This document shows, piece after piece, positions 49,539-58,767 of a DNA stretch of 64,000 nt. The position numbers and the translations under genes were made by a program. Each line of letters begins with the position of its first letter. Position 1 is the first letter of the stretch. Origin of the DNA: RHKX01 sp963826475 (GTDB taxonomy: Bacteria > Actinomycetota > Thermoleophilia > Solirubrobacterales > 70-9). The notes beneath the pieces are model-generated. The model saw only the letters and a program-made list of their open reading frames with translations. It was not told the DNA's origin and ran no database searches. The stretch is taken from NCBI GenBank assembly GCA_963826475.1, contig CAWGXC010000003.1, forward strand, positions 1,054,001 through 1,118,000. Reading direction: 5' to 3'.

Positions 49539-50308
49539 ACACGCTGCGAGTGGTCGCCGTGCTTGGACGGCGCTCGGTCCTGCAGACGTTCCGCCGGCCG
49601 CAACTGGCGGCTCCCCTGCTCATCTTCCCGACGCTCCTGCTCGCGATCCAGAGCGCCGGCGTCGGCCGCGCGATCGAGCTGCCGGGGTTCCCCGAGGTCG
49701 ACAGCTTCCTGCAGTTCCTGCTGCCCGCGGCGATGGTCCAATCGGCCCTGTTCGGCGGCAACGCGGCTGGAATTGCGCTCGCAGTCGACATCGAGATGGG
49801 CTTCACCGATCGGTTGTTGGCGAGCCCGATTCCGCGCTTCGCGATCGTCGCCGGGCGGCTCGCCGGGACCAGCGTCCTCGGCTTCCTGACCGCGCTCTGG
49901 TTCCTCACGATCGGCCTCGCCTTCGGCGTGCCGTTCGAGGAGGGGATTCCCGGGGTCCTTCTGATGATCCTCCTGGTGACGATGTCAGCGTTCGCCTTCG
50001 GGACGATCGGCGCGGCGCTGGCCCTGCGGAGCGGGAGCGCCTCGATCGTCCAGGGGACGTTTCCGCTCGTCTTCGTCGTGCTCTTCCTCTCGACCGCGTT
50101 CTTCCCCGAAAACCTGCTGGTCCAGCCGGCGAAGGCGGTCGCGAAGTACAACCCGCTCTCGTTCATCGTCGATGCCGTCCGCGATCCGGTGATCTCCTCG
50201 TTCTCGGCGACCGACCTGCTCGCGGGGCTGGGTGGGATCGCGCTCGTCGGGGGGCTCGGAGCGTTCCTCTGCGTGCATGCGCTTCGCCATCGGGTGGCGG
50301 CGGGCTGA
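49535..50308 (+). CDS. ABC-2 type permease (DrrB-like)
   Basis: 257 aa, six membrane helices with the ABC-2 pattern (DIEMGFTDRLLASPIPRFAIVAGRL, TFPLVFVVLFLSTAFFPENLL). Start is TTG in a TTGA overlapping the ATPase stop. It forms a heterodimeric channel with the next permease. Confidence 0.88.
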   Translation: MNTLRVVAVLGRRSVLQTFRRPQLAAPLLIFPTLLLAIQSAGVGRAIELPGFPEVDSFLQFLLPAAMVQSALFGGNAAGIALAVDIEMGFTDRLLASPIPRFAIVAGRLAGTSVLGFLTALWFLTIGLAFGVPFEEGIPGVLLMILLVTMSAFAFGTIGAALALRSGSASIVQGTFPLVFVVLFLSTAFFPENLLVQPAKAVAKYNPLSFIVDAVRDPVISSFSATDLLAGLGGIALVGGLGAFLCVHALRHRVAAG

Positions 50309-51084
50309 TGGCCCTCGCGCTCCGAGGCGATCTGGCCACGATCGTGGCGATGCTGCGGCGCTCGGCCAATGAGCTGGTCAGGGTGCCTGGTGCGGCCATC
50401 CCCGGGGTGCTGGCACCGACGATCTTCTTTCTCGGCCTGACCTCGGTCTTCGGCAGCCTGACGCTGCTGCCCGGCTTCGACGCCTCGAGCTACAAGAGCT
50501 TCATGATCCCCGTCAGCATGCTCCAGGGCGCCGGCTTCACCGGCGCTGCGGCCGGCGTCAACCTCGCCCGTGACATCGAGATCGGCCTCTTCGACCGGTT
50601 CCTCGCCTCCCCCGCGCCCCGCTGGGTCCTGCTGGCGGGGACGGTGCTCTCGGCCAGCGTGCGCTCCCTGATCCCGGCGACGGTGCTGCTGGTGGTCGCG
50701 CTGGCCGTCGGAGCCGACTTCCCGGGCGTCGACGGCGTGCTAGTCGCCTACGCGCTGGTCATGGGCATGGCGGTGGTCGCGGCCTGCTGGGGAGCGACGC
50801 TGGCCCTGCGCTTCAAGACCCAGGCCGCCGCGCCTCTGATGCAGTCGGCCATGCTGGCCCTGACCCTCAGCACGACGGCCTACGCGCCGCAGGAACTGCT
50901 CACCGGGTGGCTGTCGACAGTCGCGGCGATCAACCCGATCACGCACGTCGTCGACGGAGCGCGGCAGGGCTTCACAGGCGCGGTCACCTGGAGCGGGACC
51001 TGGCCGGCGCTCGTCGCGTTGATCGCCTTCACGGTCGTGCTGGGCGCGTTCGCGCTGCGCGGAATGCGGCGAACCGCCTATTAG
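50308..51084 (+). CDS. ABC-2 type permease (DrrB-like), second
   Basis: 258 aa, six helices. It parallels the first permease (DIEIGLFDRFLASPAPRWVLLAGT, AINPITHVVDGARQGFTG). The ATG overlaps the first permease stop by 1 nt (TGATG). Two different permease genes imply a heterodimer. Confidence 0.88.
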   Translation: MALALRGDLATIVAMLRRSANELVRVPGAAIPGVLAPTIFFLGLTSVFGSLTLLPGFDASSYKSFMIPVSMLQGAGFTGAAAGVNLARDIEIGLFDRFLASPAPRWVLLAGTVLSASVRSLIPATVLLVVALAVGADFPGVDGVLVAYALVMGMAVVAACWGATLALRFKTQAAAPLMQSAMLALTLSTTAYAPQELLTGWLSTVAAINPITHVVDGARQGFTGAVTWSGTWPALVALIAFTVVLGAFALRGMRRTAY

Positions 51085-51094
51085 CGACGGACCG

Positions 51095-51313
51095 CTATTT
51101 GTAGCGGTAGGTGATGCGGCCGCGATCGAGGTCGTAAGGAGAGAGCTCGATCTTCACGCGATCACCGGGGAGGATCCGGATGTAATGGCGGCGCATCTTC
51201 CCTGAGATGTGCCCGAGGACCTCGTGGTCGTTGTCGAGCTTGACCTTGAACATCGTGTTGGGCAGGGACTCGACGACCTCCCCCTCCATCTCGATCTTTT
51301 CTTCCTTCGCCAT
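51095..51313 (-). CDS. infA: translation initiation factor IF-1
   Basis: 72 aa, full length, S1/OB fold: EKIEMEGEVVESLPNTMFKVKLDN, SGKMRRHYIRILPGDRVKIELSPYDL and a RGRITYRYK end. It binds the 30S A site during initiation. It stands alone here, not in the usual rpmJ-rpsM context, convergent with the ABC exporter operon 10 nt away. Confidence 0.96.
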   Translation of the reverse strand: MAKEEKIEMEGEVVESLPNTMFKVKLDNDHEVLGHISGKMRRHYIRILPGDRVKIELSPYDLDRGRITYRYK

Positions 51314-51375
51314 GCGACGCGGCAGGCTAGCAGCGTCGCCGCCCGACCCTTGGCTTCCCTCGTGTCAATCGGCGC

Positions 51376-52170
51376 TTATCCCCCGGTGTAGTCAGCCTTT
51401 CCGGGGCCATCTTCGATGAAGCTCCTGACGGCGTTCTTGAGGTCATCGGTGTCGAACAGCGGCCCGGCGATCTCTGCGGTTGCATCGTCAGCAGCCGCGA
51501 TGCCTCCGTCGAGGTAGGCGCGGACCAGTCGCTTGGTGGCGTTATGGGCGACGGTCGGTCCAGCGGCGAGCGTGTGGGCGAACGCCATGCCCTTCTCGAT
51601 CAGCTCATCGGCCGGGACGATGCGATTGATCACACCCCATTCCAGCATCGTCTCGGCGTCGTAGGGCCGGCCGGTCATGACGAACTCCCGCGCCCTCGCC
51701 GGCCCGGCCCGCTCGGCCATGCGCTGCACGCCCCCGCCGAAGGGTGTCAGGCCGACGACCCGCTCGACGAGGCCGAACCGCGACCCCTCGGCGGCCCAGA
51801 TCATGTCGCAGCCGAGCGAGGCTTCGAGGCCGGCCGTCAAGCAGAGCCCGTGGACCAGTGCCAGCGTCGGGATCTCGAGGCTCTCGAGCGCCTGCAGATC
51901 GCGAACTCCGGCGGCTGCCAGCTTCGAGCCCTGCTCCGAGCCGGGAACGTTGGCGAACACCTTCTTGACGTCGACGCCCGCGGTGAAGACGTCTCCCTCG
52001 GCCCGGAAGACCATCGCCCGGGCACTCGAGGCGGCGACCTCGTCGCGTGCCTCGACCAGGGCGCCGAAGGTACGTTCCGTGAACAAATTCAACGGCGGGG
52101 CGTCCAGGATCACGACGGCGACCTCGCCATCGCGCTCGACCCGGATCGGATTCGTCTCGTCGATCGCCAT
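51376..52170 (-). CDS. enoyl-CoA hydratase/isomerase family protein
   Basis: 264 aa from ATG 52170 with GGAGG 8 nt upstream. Crotonase fold: EGDVFTAGVDVKKVF (oxyanion hole) and HGLCLTAGLEASLGCDM. In the second catalytic block RFGLVERVVGLTPFGGGVQRMAERAG, Glu is present in LVERVVGL. Reaction could be hydration or isomerisation. It follows the HIT gene by 1 nt. Confidence 0.85.
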   Translation of the reverse strand: MAIDETNPIRVERDGEVAVVILDAPPLNLFTERTFGALVEARDEVAASSARAMVFRAEGDVFTAGVDVKKVFANVPGSEQGSKLAAAGVRDLQALESLEIPTLALVHGLCLTAGLEASLGCDMIWAAEGSRFGLVERVVGLTPFGGGVQRMAERAGPARAREFVMTGRPYDAETMLEWGVINRIVPADELIEKGMAFAHTLAAGPTVAHNATKRLVRAYLDGGIAAADDATAEIAGPLFDTDDLKNAVRSFIEDGPGKADYTGG

Positions 52171-52171
52171 G

Positions 52172-52597
52172 TCAATTACCTCCAGCGCGGATCGTCGCCG
52201 CGATCTTCGTGATTTCACCCATGTCCGCACCGCGCGGGATCCACGGCAGCTTCAGTGGATCGTCCTCGTAGCGCGGGATGACGTGGATGTGGAAATGGAA
52301 GACGGTCTGCCACGCCGCGGCGCGGCACGCGTTGATCAGGTTGAAGCCGTCGGGCTCGAGGGTGGCCTCCATCCGTCTGGCGATCCGCTGTGCCGCCACC
52401 GCCGTCGCCTGCAGGTCCGACTCGCCGATCGTGAGCAGGTCCTCGGTGTGCGCCTTGGGAATCACGAGCGCGTGCCCACGGGTGGCGGGATTGATGTCCA
52501 TCATCGTCACCGTCCGCGGGTCCGAGTCGATGATCTCGGCGGGTGCGTCCCCGGCGACGATGGCGCAGAAGATGCAGTCGTTCTGGGGGCCCGGCAT
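52172..52597 (-). CDS. HIT family nucleotide-binding protein
   Basis: 141 aa. The N-terminal zinc-type pair CIFC (8-11), the NPATRGHALVIPKAH segment and the histidine triad HFHIHVIPR (H101, H103, H105) place it with HinT/Fhit-like hydrolases of nucleoside phosphoramidates or dinucleotides. It is 11 nt after the CCA-adding enzyme gene in the same run. Confidence 0.9.
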   Translation of the reverse strand: MPGPQNDCIFCAIVAGDAPAEIIDSDPRTVTMMDINPATRGHALVIPKAHTEDLLTIGESDLQATAVAAQRIARRMEATLEPDGFNLINACRAAAWQTVFHFHIHVIPRYEDDPLKLPWIPRGADMGEITKIAATIRAGGN

Positions 52598-52608
52598 GGC
52601 GGCGCAGG

Positions 52609-54033
52609 CTACTGATCGGCGCGCCACGCCCGGAGCCGGGCGATCGCGCCGTCGCGCTCGGTGACCTCGCCCGCGTACTGGGCGCCCTCGAGCTCGCGAA
52701 CGGCGGAGCCCAGAAGCGGCCCGGGTTCGATGCCGACGGCCTCGGCGATCTCGTCTCCTCGCAGGATCGGCGGCGGCGGCCCGCGGAGCTCCCATTCCAC
52801 CGCGGCCGCCAGCATGTCCCGTGCGAGCTGCAGATGGCCCTCGATCGCCTCGCCCGGCACTCCCCCGCCCTGAGCGGCGAGACGGTCAGCGACCGTCAGC
52901 AGCGTCGTGTCGACTGCCTCCGACCCGGTCCGGCGCAGGTATTCCCAGACGCGTCGAGGCGGCAGCGGCCGCTCTTTGACCATGAAGCCGAGGACGAGGT
53001 GATCGCGGGTGATGGCCGCCAGGTAGTCGCTGAAGCGCCGCGAGGTGCGCAGCCGCCCGCAGACGTCGCGGATCATCTCGGCCCCGACCGTGTCATGGCC
53101 CCGGAACCTGACCCATCCGTCGATCTCTGTGCGCGTCGCCGGCTTGGCGATGTCATGGAGCAGTGCCGCGAACCGCAGCCCGTCGGAGCGGCTGACGCCG
53201 TCGGCGAGGGGCTGGGCGAGCAGCTCCGCGACGGTGGGAGCGACATCGCCCGCGTATCGATCGAGGGCCCCCTGAACCTCGAGCATCCGGCGCAGGACCT
53301 CGATCGAGTGATCGTGGACGTCGAGGTGGTGATTGGCGCTCTGACCAACCCCCCGCATGCCCTCGAGCTCGGGCAGGATCCCCGGGAGCGCGCCGAGCGC
53401 GCCGAGGTGCTCGATCGCCCTGATCGGCGCCGGCCCACCCAGCATGGCCGCGAGCTCGGCGAACTGGCGCTCACCGGCCGGCTCCCCGGCGCGTGCTGAC
53501 TCGCGCCTCGCCAGGTCGATCGTCGCGGGGTCGGGTTCCAGCCCGAGGCCGGCGGCGAGCCGGGCGGCGCGCATCAGCCGCAGGGGATCGTCAGCGAAGG
53601 AGCGCTCCGACGTAGCCCGCAGCCTGCGGGCATCGAGGTCCGCCCGACCACCGGTCGGGTCGATCGTCTCGCCGCCCGCAAGCGGGACGGCCATTGCGTT
53701 GACGGTGAAGTCGCGCAGTCGCAGGTCGGCCTCGATCGTCGCCCCGCGAAGCTCCGCAACGTCGAGCTTCCAGGCGCCGTCGCGGGCGACGATGCGCCAC
53801 GTCGCGAACTCCCCGGACAACTCGAAACGGTAGGCATCCGCGTTCGCGGCGATCTCTCGCGCCGCCGCCTCCGCGCTGCCGGCGGTCGCCAGGTCGACGT
53901 CCGTGCCCCGGCCGAGGACCGCATCGCGCACTGCACCGCCCACGATCCACACCCCCGCGGGATCCGAAAGCGCCTCCCGCGCCACGGTGGCCGCGAGGGC
54001 GCCGATGACTATCTCTCCTGAACGCGCGCTCAC
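52609..54033 (-). CDS. cca: tRNA nucleotidyltransferase (CCA-adding) / poly(A) polymerase family with HD domain
   Basis: 474 aa. The class II nucleotidyltransferase head has IVGGAVRDAVLGRGTDVDLAT (31-51) with the DxD pair, LRDFTVNAM, and RADLDARRLRATSERSFADDPLRLMRAARLAA. An HD domain (HDHS, LLHDIAKPATRTE) follows at about 235-330. Every tRNA gene in the window lacks CCA, so this activity is needed. GTG start overlaps the alr stop by 4 nt. Confidence 0.87.
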   Translation of the reverse strand: MSARSGEIVIGALAATVAREALSDPAGVWIVGGAVRDAVLGRGTDVDLATAGSAEAAAREIAANADAYRFELSGEFATWRIVARDGAWKLDVAELRGATIEADLRLRDFTVNAMAVPLAGGETIDPTGGRADLDARRLRATSERSFADDPLRLMRAARLAAGLGLEPDPATIDLARRESARAGEPAGERQFAELAAMLGGPAPIRAIEHLGALGALPGILPELEGMRGVGQSANHHLDVHDHSIEVLRRMLEVQGALDRYAGDVAPTVAELLAQPLADGVSRSDGLRFAALLHDIAKPATRTEIDGWVRFRGHDTVGAEMIRDVCGRLRTSRRFSDYLAAITRDHLVLGFMVKERPLPPRRVWEYLRRTGSEAVDTTLLTVADRLAAQGGGVPGEAIEGHLQLARDMLAAAVEWELRGPPPPILRGDEIAEAVGIEPGPLLGSAVRELEGAQYAGEVTERDGAIARLRAWRADQ

Positions 54034-55223
54034 CGCTGATACGCCCGCGGGACCCGCGGGGAGATTCCGCAGGTGATCTCGTAGTTGATCGTTCCGAGCC
54101 GACGTGCCAGATCTTCGGCGCTCACCGAATCCGCTCCCTGCGAGCCCATCAGCACGACCGGCTCGCCGCGGGAGATGACCGAGTCGATGCCCAGCTCGAT
54201 CGTCAGGTTGTCCATCGAGACGGTGCCGACGACGGGTGCGCGCGAACCGGCCACGAGGGCGTCTGCCCCGTTGCCCAGCCCCCGCCGGTAGCCATCGCCG
54301 TAACCGACCGGCACCACCCCGACGAGCGTTTCCCCCGCAGCCGACCAGCTGCGCCCGTAACCGACCGACTCCCCCGGCCCGTATCGCTTCACGTCGGCGA
54401 CGTAGCTGTGCACCGACATCGCGGGCGTCAAGCCGGCGGCGCCGGCGTCAACGCCGAACGGGTCGAGGCCGTAGATCGCGACGCCGCAGCGCACCATGTC
54501 GAAGTGGAACTCGGTTCCGCGCAGCGTTGCCGCGCTGTTCGCCGCATGCAGGATCAGGCCCGGATGACGCTCCCGCAGGGGATTCGCCAGCTTCACGAAG
54601 CGCTCGAGCTGCTCGCGCAGGAACGCGTCGTCGCCCTCGTCGGCGGTCGCGAAGTGGGTCCAGAGGCCGGCGAGCTGGACGCGACCGTCTGCCGCGCAGG
54701 TGTCGACCACGCCGGCGACCGTACCCGGGTTCCTCTCTCCCAGCCGTCCCATTCCGGTGTCGTACTTGACGTGGATCCGAGGACGCAGGCCGAGCATCTC
54801 CGCCCGCTCGGCAACCTCCGCCAGGAACTCCTCGCGCCAGACGTTGAGCTCGGCGCGGGCCTGCAACGCGACATCGAGCTCGGCGCCCGTCACCGCCCCC
54901 ATCAGCAGGATCGGCATCTTCGGGAAACGCTCGCGCAGCTCGAATGCCTCCGTCGCAGCGGCGACTGCGAGCGAGCTGGCCCCGCCTTTGATCGCCGCCT
55001 CGGCCGCCTCGGCCATCCCGTGGCCGTATGCGTTCGCCTTGACGACGGCGCAGAGCCCGACCCGAGGCCCGATGCGCTCCTTGAGGAACGCGCAGTTGCG
55101 CTCGACGGCGCGCAGGTCGACGATCGCTGTCGCCCGCTGAAGCGGCTCGTACCCGCTCAGAGCCTCAGCCCCCGGGGAAGCGCCTCGATCACGTCGGTCG
55201 CGATCACTGACTCGGCCCCCCAT
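54030..55223 (-). CDS. alr: alanine racemase
   Basis: 397 aa from ATG 55223. The PLP lysine is K62 in VVKANAYGHG. KYDTGMGRLG, HFATADE, VRCGVAIYGLDPF and the second catalytic Tyr in VHSYVADVKRYGPGESVGYGR are present. It supplies D-alanine for peptidoglycan. The first 20-25 residues lie inside the nnr coding end (67-nt overlap); no other ATG, GTG or TTG start lies closer to the conserved part, so the start is uncertain. Confidence 0.92.
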   Translation of the reverse strand: MGGRVSDRDRRDRGASPGAEALSGYEPLQRATAIVDLRAVERNCAFLKERIGPRVGLCAVVKANAYGHGMAEAAEAAIKGGASSLAVAAATEAFELRERFPKMPILLMGAVTGAELDVALQARAELNVWREEFLAEVAERAEMLGLRPRIHVKYDTGMGRLGERNPGTVAGVVDTCAADGRVQLAGLWTHFATADEGDDAFLREQLERFVKLANPLRERHPGLILHAANSAATLRGTEFHFDMVRCGVAIYGLDPFGVDAGAAGLTPAMSVHSYVADVKRYGPGESVGYGRSWSAAGETLVGVVPVGYGDGYRRGLGNGADALVAGSRAPVVGTVSMDNLTIELGIDSVISRGEPVVLMGSQGADSVSAEDLARRLGTINYEITCGISPRVPRAYQR

Positions 55224-56674
55224 CGCTCCGCGGCATGGACGCCTGCTCGAGCGTGAGCGAGGACCGCCGCGCACGCGGCCTCGAACGGCTCGGTGCCTCG
55301 CGCGACGAGGGCCGCGATCGTGCCGGAGAGGACATCGCCCGTCCCCGCCGTCGCAAGCCCGGGGCTTGCGAGGGCGTTGACCGCAATCCGATCGCCATCG
55401 ATGACGATGGTGTCATCGCCCTTCAGCACGACCACCGCCCCGGAAGCCTCCGCGGCGCGACGCGCGCCTGCGAGGCGCCGGGCTGACACCTCCGCCGAGC
55501 TCGAGCCGAGCAGCCTCGATAGCTCCCCCGCGTGAGGGGTCAGGATCGTCGGCTTGACGCGGCGAGCGAGAGGCCCGAGATCGCTGCCGAGGGCGTTGAG
55601 CCCGTCGGCGTCCAGCACCAGGGGAGCATCGATGCGGGGAACGAGCTCGCGGACCAGGTTCTGCGTGTGCTCTGCCCGACCGATGCCGGGCCCGAGCACG
55701 ACGCATCCGGCGCGGGCTGACCGCTCGATGACCTTTGCAGCGGCCGCGGCACCGAGGCTTCCGTCGATGCTCTCCAATCCCATGGTCATGACCTCGGTCA
55801 GCTTCACCTCGAGGATCTGTTCGAGCGAATCGCTGACTCCGACGGTCGCGTAACCGGCGCCGGCGCGAATGGCGGCGGTCGCGGACATGCACACGGCACC
55901 GGTCATCCCACGCGACCCGCCGACGACGAACACCTCGCCGGAGCTGAACTTGCTGGACTCGCGGCCGCGGCGCGGCGGGAGGGACAGTGCGTCCGGGGCG
56001 ATCGTGCCCGCAGCCGGCGCCGCGGGGGCGTCCGGCGGAATGCCGATGTCGGCCACGACGACCCGACCGCAACGCCACTTGCCCGGAGCCACGCAGTGGC
56101 CGATCTTCGGGGCGTGAAAGGTCACAGTGACCTCGGCGTCGACGACGACCGAAGCAGCCTCGCCCGTCGAAGCGTCGACCCCGGAGGGGACGTCACAGGC
56201 GATCACCGGCGCATCGCAGGCGTTCACAGCCCCGATCGCCGCGGCGGCGGGCTCGCGCGGCTCACCGTCGAAGCCGGTGCCGAAGATCGCATCGACGACC
56301 GCGCCCGATCCCGCCAGCGCAGCCGGCGCCGCACCGTCGGCGAGCTCCGTCACCCCACGATCGAGCCGGGCCAGGTTCGCGCCTGCGTCCCCCGAGAGCT
56401 CAGCCGCCGGCCACAGCAGCAGCACGTCGACCTCGTGGCCGCGCTCGCGCAGCAGCCGCGCGGCGACCAGGCCGTCGCCGCCGTTGTTTCCCTTTCCGCA
56501 GAGGATTCGGATGGGCCCTTCCGCGGCTGCCAGCTCGACCTCCCGCGCAAGCGCATCGCCCGCGGCCTCCATCAGGTCGAGGGAGGGAACGTCCCGCTCA
56601 TCGATCGCCCAGCGATCGATTCCGCTCATACCTGCAGCGTCGAATAGCGGCTCGAGCCAGCCCTCGGGGTCCAC
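55157..56674 (-). CDS. nnr: bifunctional NAD(P)H-hydrate epimerase / ADP-dependent dehydratase
   Basis: 505 aa. The NnrE half (1-215) begins with LFDAAGMSGIDRWAIDE and has GKGNNGGDGLVAARLL. The NnrD half (220-505) has GGSRGMTGAVCMSA, TPHAGELSRLLG, KGDDTIVIDG and the catalytic TAGTGDVLSG. Together they repair hydrated NAD(P)H. GTG 56674 is preferred because residues before the first Met are part of the conserved N-terminus. TAGGCT lies 7 nt upstream, although the gene also sits in the acpS-nnr-alr run. Confidence 0.92.
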   Translation of the reverse strand: MDPEGWLEPLFDAAGMSGIDRWAIDERDVPSLDLMEAAGDALAREVELAAAEGPIRILCGKGNNGGDGLVAARLLRERGHEVDVLLLWPAAELSGDAGANLARLDRGVTELADGAAPAALAGSGAVVDAIFGTGFDGEPREPAAAAIGAVNACDAPVIACDVPSGVDASTGEAASVVVDAEVTVTFHAPKIGHCVAPGKWRCGRVVVADIGIPPDAPAAPAAGTIAPDALSLPPRRGRESSKFSSGEVFVVGGSRGMTGAVCMSATAAIRAGAGYATVGVSDSLEQILEVKLTEVMTMGLESIDGSLGAAAAAKVIERSARAGCVVLGPGIGRAEHTQNLVRELVPRIDAPLVLDADGLNALGSDLGPLARRVKPTILTPHAGELSRLLGSSSAEVSARRLAGARRAAEASGAVVVLKGDDTIVIDGDRIAVNALASPGLATAGTGDVLSGTIAALVARGTEPFEAACAAVLAHARAGVHAAERWGAESVIATDVIEALPRGLRL

Positions 56675-56681
56675 GACCCTG

Positions 56682-56687
56682 AGCCTA
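56682..56687 (-). promoter_or_regulatory. -10 element, leaderless, for nnr
   Basis: TAGGCT on the minus strand, 7 nt before GTG 56674, in the 32-nt gap after acpS; an internal operon promoter. Confidence 0.4.
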
Positions 56688-56706
56688 CCCGCCGCCGGGG
56701 CCTCGC

Positions 56707-57096
56707 TCAGCCCCGAGCCCGGGCGTTGCTGAGGCTGGCCAGCACGACGGCGCCGGCGACGTCCCGGGAGTGAGTCAGCGACACCGCCATATCAACGCCG
56801 GCCGCGTCCGCGAGGGCGCGCGCGCGACCATGAAGGAGCAACCGAGGAGGCTCCGATCCGACCACCTCGACCTCGATCGGGGCGCAGCCACCCCCGAGCG
56901 CCTTGATCGCCGCCTCCTTGGCGGCGAACCGCGCTGCCAGGTGTCGCGCCGGCCGGGAGCGGCGCTTCGCGTAGGCCAGCTCACCCGGCCGGAAGAGGCG
57001 TGAGGCGAGCCGCGGCCGGCGGGCGATGGCCCGCTCGATCCGCTCGATCTCGATCAGGTCGATCCCGAGCGCCGAAGCGCCCGAGCCCGCGGTCAC
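56707..57096 (-). CDS. acpS: holo-[acyl-carrier-protein] synthase
   Basis: 129 aa from GTG 57096, in a GTGA that overlaps the upstream lipoprotein stop by 4 nt. AcpS motifs: GIDLIEIERI with the Mg2+-binding Asp, and RFAAKEAAIKALGGG with the second metal Glu. It transfers 4'-phosphopantetheine from CoA to acyl carrier protein. The position between glmS and nnr-alr matches many actinobacteria. Confidence 0.94.
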   Translation of the reverse strand: MTAGSGASALGIDLIEIERIERAIARRPRLASRLFRPGELAYAKRRSRPARHLAARFAAKEAAIKALGGGCAPIEVEVVGSEPPRLLLHGRARALADAAGVDMAVSLTHSRDVAGAVVLASLSNARARG

Positions 57097-58760
57097 GGTG
57101 CCGTCAGCGCGGCGGTCGAGGAGGAGGTCGTGTCGTCGGGCGCGTCCCTGAGCCCAAGGACCAGGCTCCCCATGCTGCGGTCCCCATCGACCTTGCTGCC
57201 GCTGACCAGGTAGTCGAGGGCGTCGAGGTATGGCTTCGCAGCCTGGTAGCCGAGGTCCTGGGTCGCCTGGCCGGTGCTCTCGATGAGCGAGATCACCGGC
57301 GGGAAGTCCAGGAAGAAGCTCGGCGTCACACCATCCCCGAGCGCATCCGAGGCGGCGTTGAAGCGATCCGAACCCTCGAGCGTATTGTCGGTCGAGACGA
57401 CGTCGTCGATCGTGTCGCTGCCGACGGCGACTACGACCTTGCCGTCCTGCAATCCGACCTCGGCGCCGATGGGCGCTCCGGCCACCTGGACGCTGAAGCC
57501 CGTGTCGGTGGGTGACACCTGCAGCGAGCTCGTGCCCTGAAGGGCGCTCTGGAGCTTGCCGACCGTTGCCTTGGCCGCATCCTCGTCGGTCGCCTCGAGC
57601 ACGAGCCCGGCTCCGAGCCCGAGGACCGAGCTGCCCTGCACGAACCCTCCCGCGTCGCCGATCCAACTGAAGTCCTTCTCCAGATCGAGTCCCGTCGCCT
57701 GCTTGACCTGCGCGAGCGGGTCGACCTTCAGGCCCGAGGAGTAACCCCCGCCGGGAATCGACCCCGCCTGCAACGCGTCGGCGAAGCCCGACTGAAACTG
57801 CTGGATCGTCGTCTGCAGCTGCTCGCCGACGTTGGCGCTGGCGAAGGCGAGCCACGCGTCCGCCGGGAAGGTGCTGACCAGATCGCTGGGGCCGGTGCTG
57901 CCCTCCTGGGACGGGCTCGAGGCGCCGAGCGTGAGCATGCTCGGCCCGGCGGCGCCCCAGAACTCGATGGGCCCGGTCGCGTATTGAGAGACCTGCTCGT
58001 CGAACTGCTTGAGCTGCGCGCCGGAGAACGCTCCGGAGCTCTTGATCAGGTCGATCGCCGCGGCTGTATCGACGTAGCCGCTGAAGAGGCTGTTGTCGGG
58101 CGCGTCGTCGCGAGCGGCGCTCGCGTCGGCGTCATCCGCGAGCGAGTCGCCGGTTCCGGCGTCGACTGCATCCTTGAAGCCCTGCTCGGTGCCGGCGACC
58201 AGGAAGTCCCCGTCGATGCCGACTGCTGAGTTGCCGTTCTGGTCCAGCTTGTAGTCGATGCCCTGATAGCTCTCGTCGGTGGTCTTCGTGGTCGGGTCCG
58301 ATGTCGCGAGCTTGTCGATGAAGGCCTGAGCGGCACCGGTGTCGGTGACCGCGAACGACACGGCACCCTCGCCCTGCTGCGTCTTCGCGTCGTATCCGGA
58401 GAGGAAGCCACCAGCGCGGGCGCCGATCCAGGGCTCGATGTCGTCGGTGTAGGTGAGGCCGCCGGAGCTCGGATCCGAGGACAGGCCCGAGTCGATCGCG
58501 TCGCGGAGCATTCCACCCGGGTCATCGGTGGCGAGCAACTTCGAGAGGGCGGAGTCCAAGTCCTCGCTCATGGTCCCGTCAGGCTTGATCACGGCATCGA
58601 CGTAGATCAGGGCGTCGGCCGGGGCCATGGTCGCCGGGTCGGGGCCGAGATCAGCCGTCGCCGTGGTCGAGTCGCCGCCGCCGCACGCGGAGACGGTGAG
58701 CGCGAGCACCAGCGCCGCGAGGAGGATGGTGAGCCTGAGGGGGGTGAAAGCGTTTCTCAT
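57093..58760 (-). CDS. DUF3352 family lipoprotein
   Basis: 555 aa. The signal peptide ends in a lipobox (TVSACGGG, Cys26). The mature part starts PADALIYVDAVIKPDGTMSEDLDSAL, as in DUF3352, then shows two long repeats of beta-rich sequence. It contains PADAWLAFASANVGEQL in the middle and ends in a Thr/Ser-rich tail. Probably surface-anchored; function unknown. It is inserted between glmS and acpS, with a -10-like TAGGAT 7 nt before its ATG. Confidence 0.8.
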   Translation of the reverse strand: MRNAFTPLRLTILLAALVLALTVSACGGGDSTTATADLGPDPATMAPADALIYVDAVIKPDGTMSEDLDSALSKLLATDDPGGMLRDAIDSGLSSDPSSGGLTYTDDIEPWIGARAGGFLSGYDAKTQQGEGAVSFAVTDTGAAQAFIDKLATSDPTTKTTDESYQGIDYKLDQNGNSAVGIDGDFLVAGTEQGFKDAVDAGTGDSLADDADASAARDDAPDNSLFSGYVDTAAAIDLIKSSGAFSGAQLKQFDEQVSQYATGPIEFWGAAGPSMLTLGASSPSQEGSTGPSDLVSTFPADAWLAFASANVGEQLQTTIQQFQSGFADALQAGSIPGGGYSSGLKVDPLAQVKQATGLDLEKDFSWIGDAGGFVQGSSVLGLGAGLVLEATDEDAAKATVGKLQSALQGTSSLQVSPTDTGFSVQVAGAPIGAEVGLQDGKVVVAVGSDTIDDVVSTDNTLEGSDRFNAASDALGDGVTPSFFLDFPPVISLIESTGQATQDLGYQAAKPYLDALDYLVSGSKVDGDRSMGSLVLGLRDAPDDTTSSSTAALTAP

Positions 58761-58767
58761 CGGCGGG

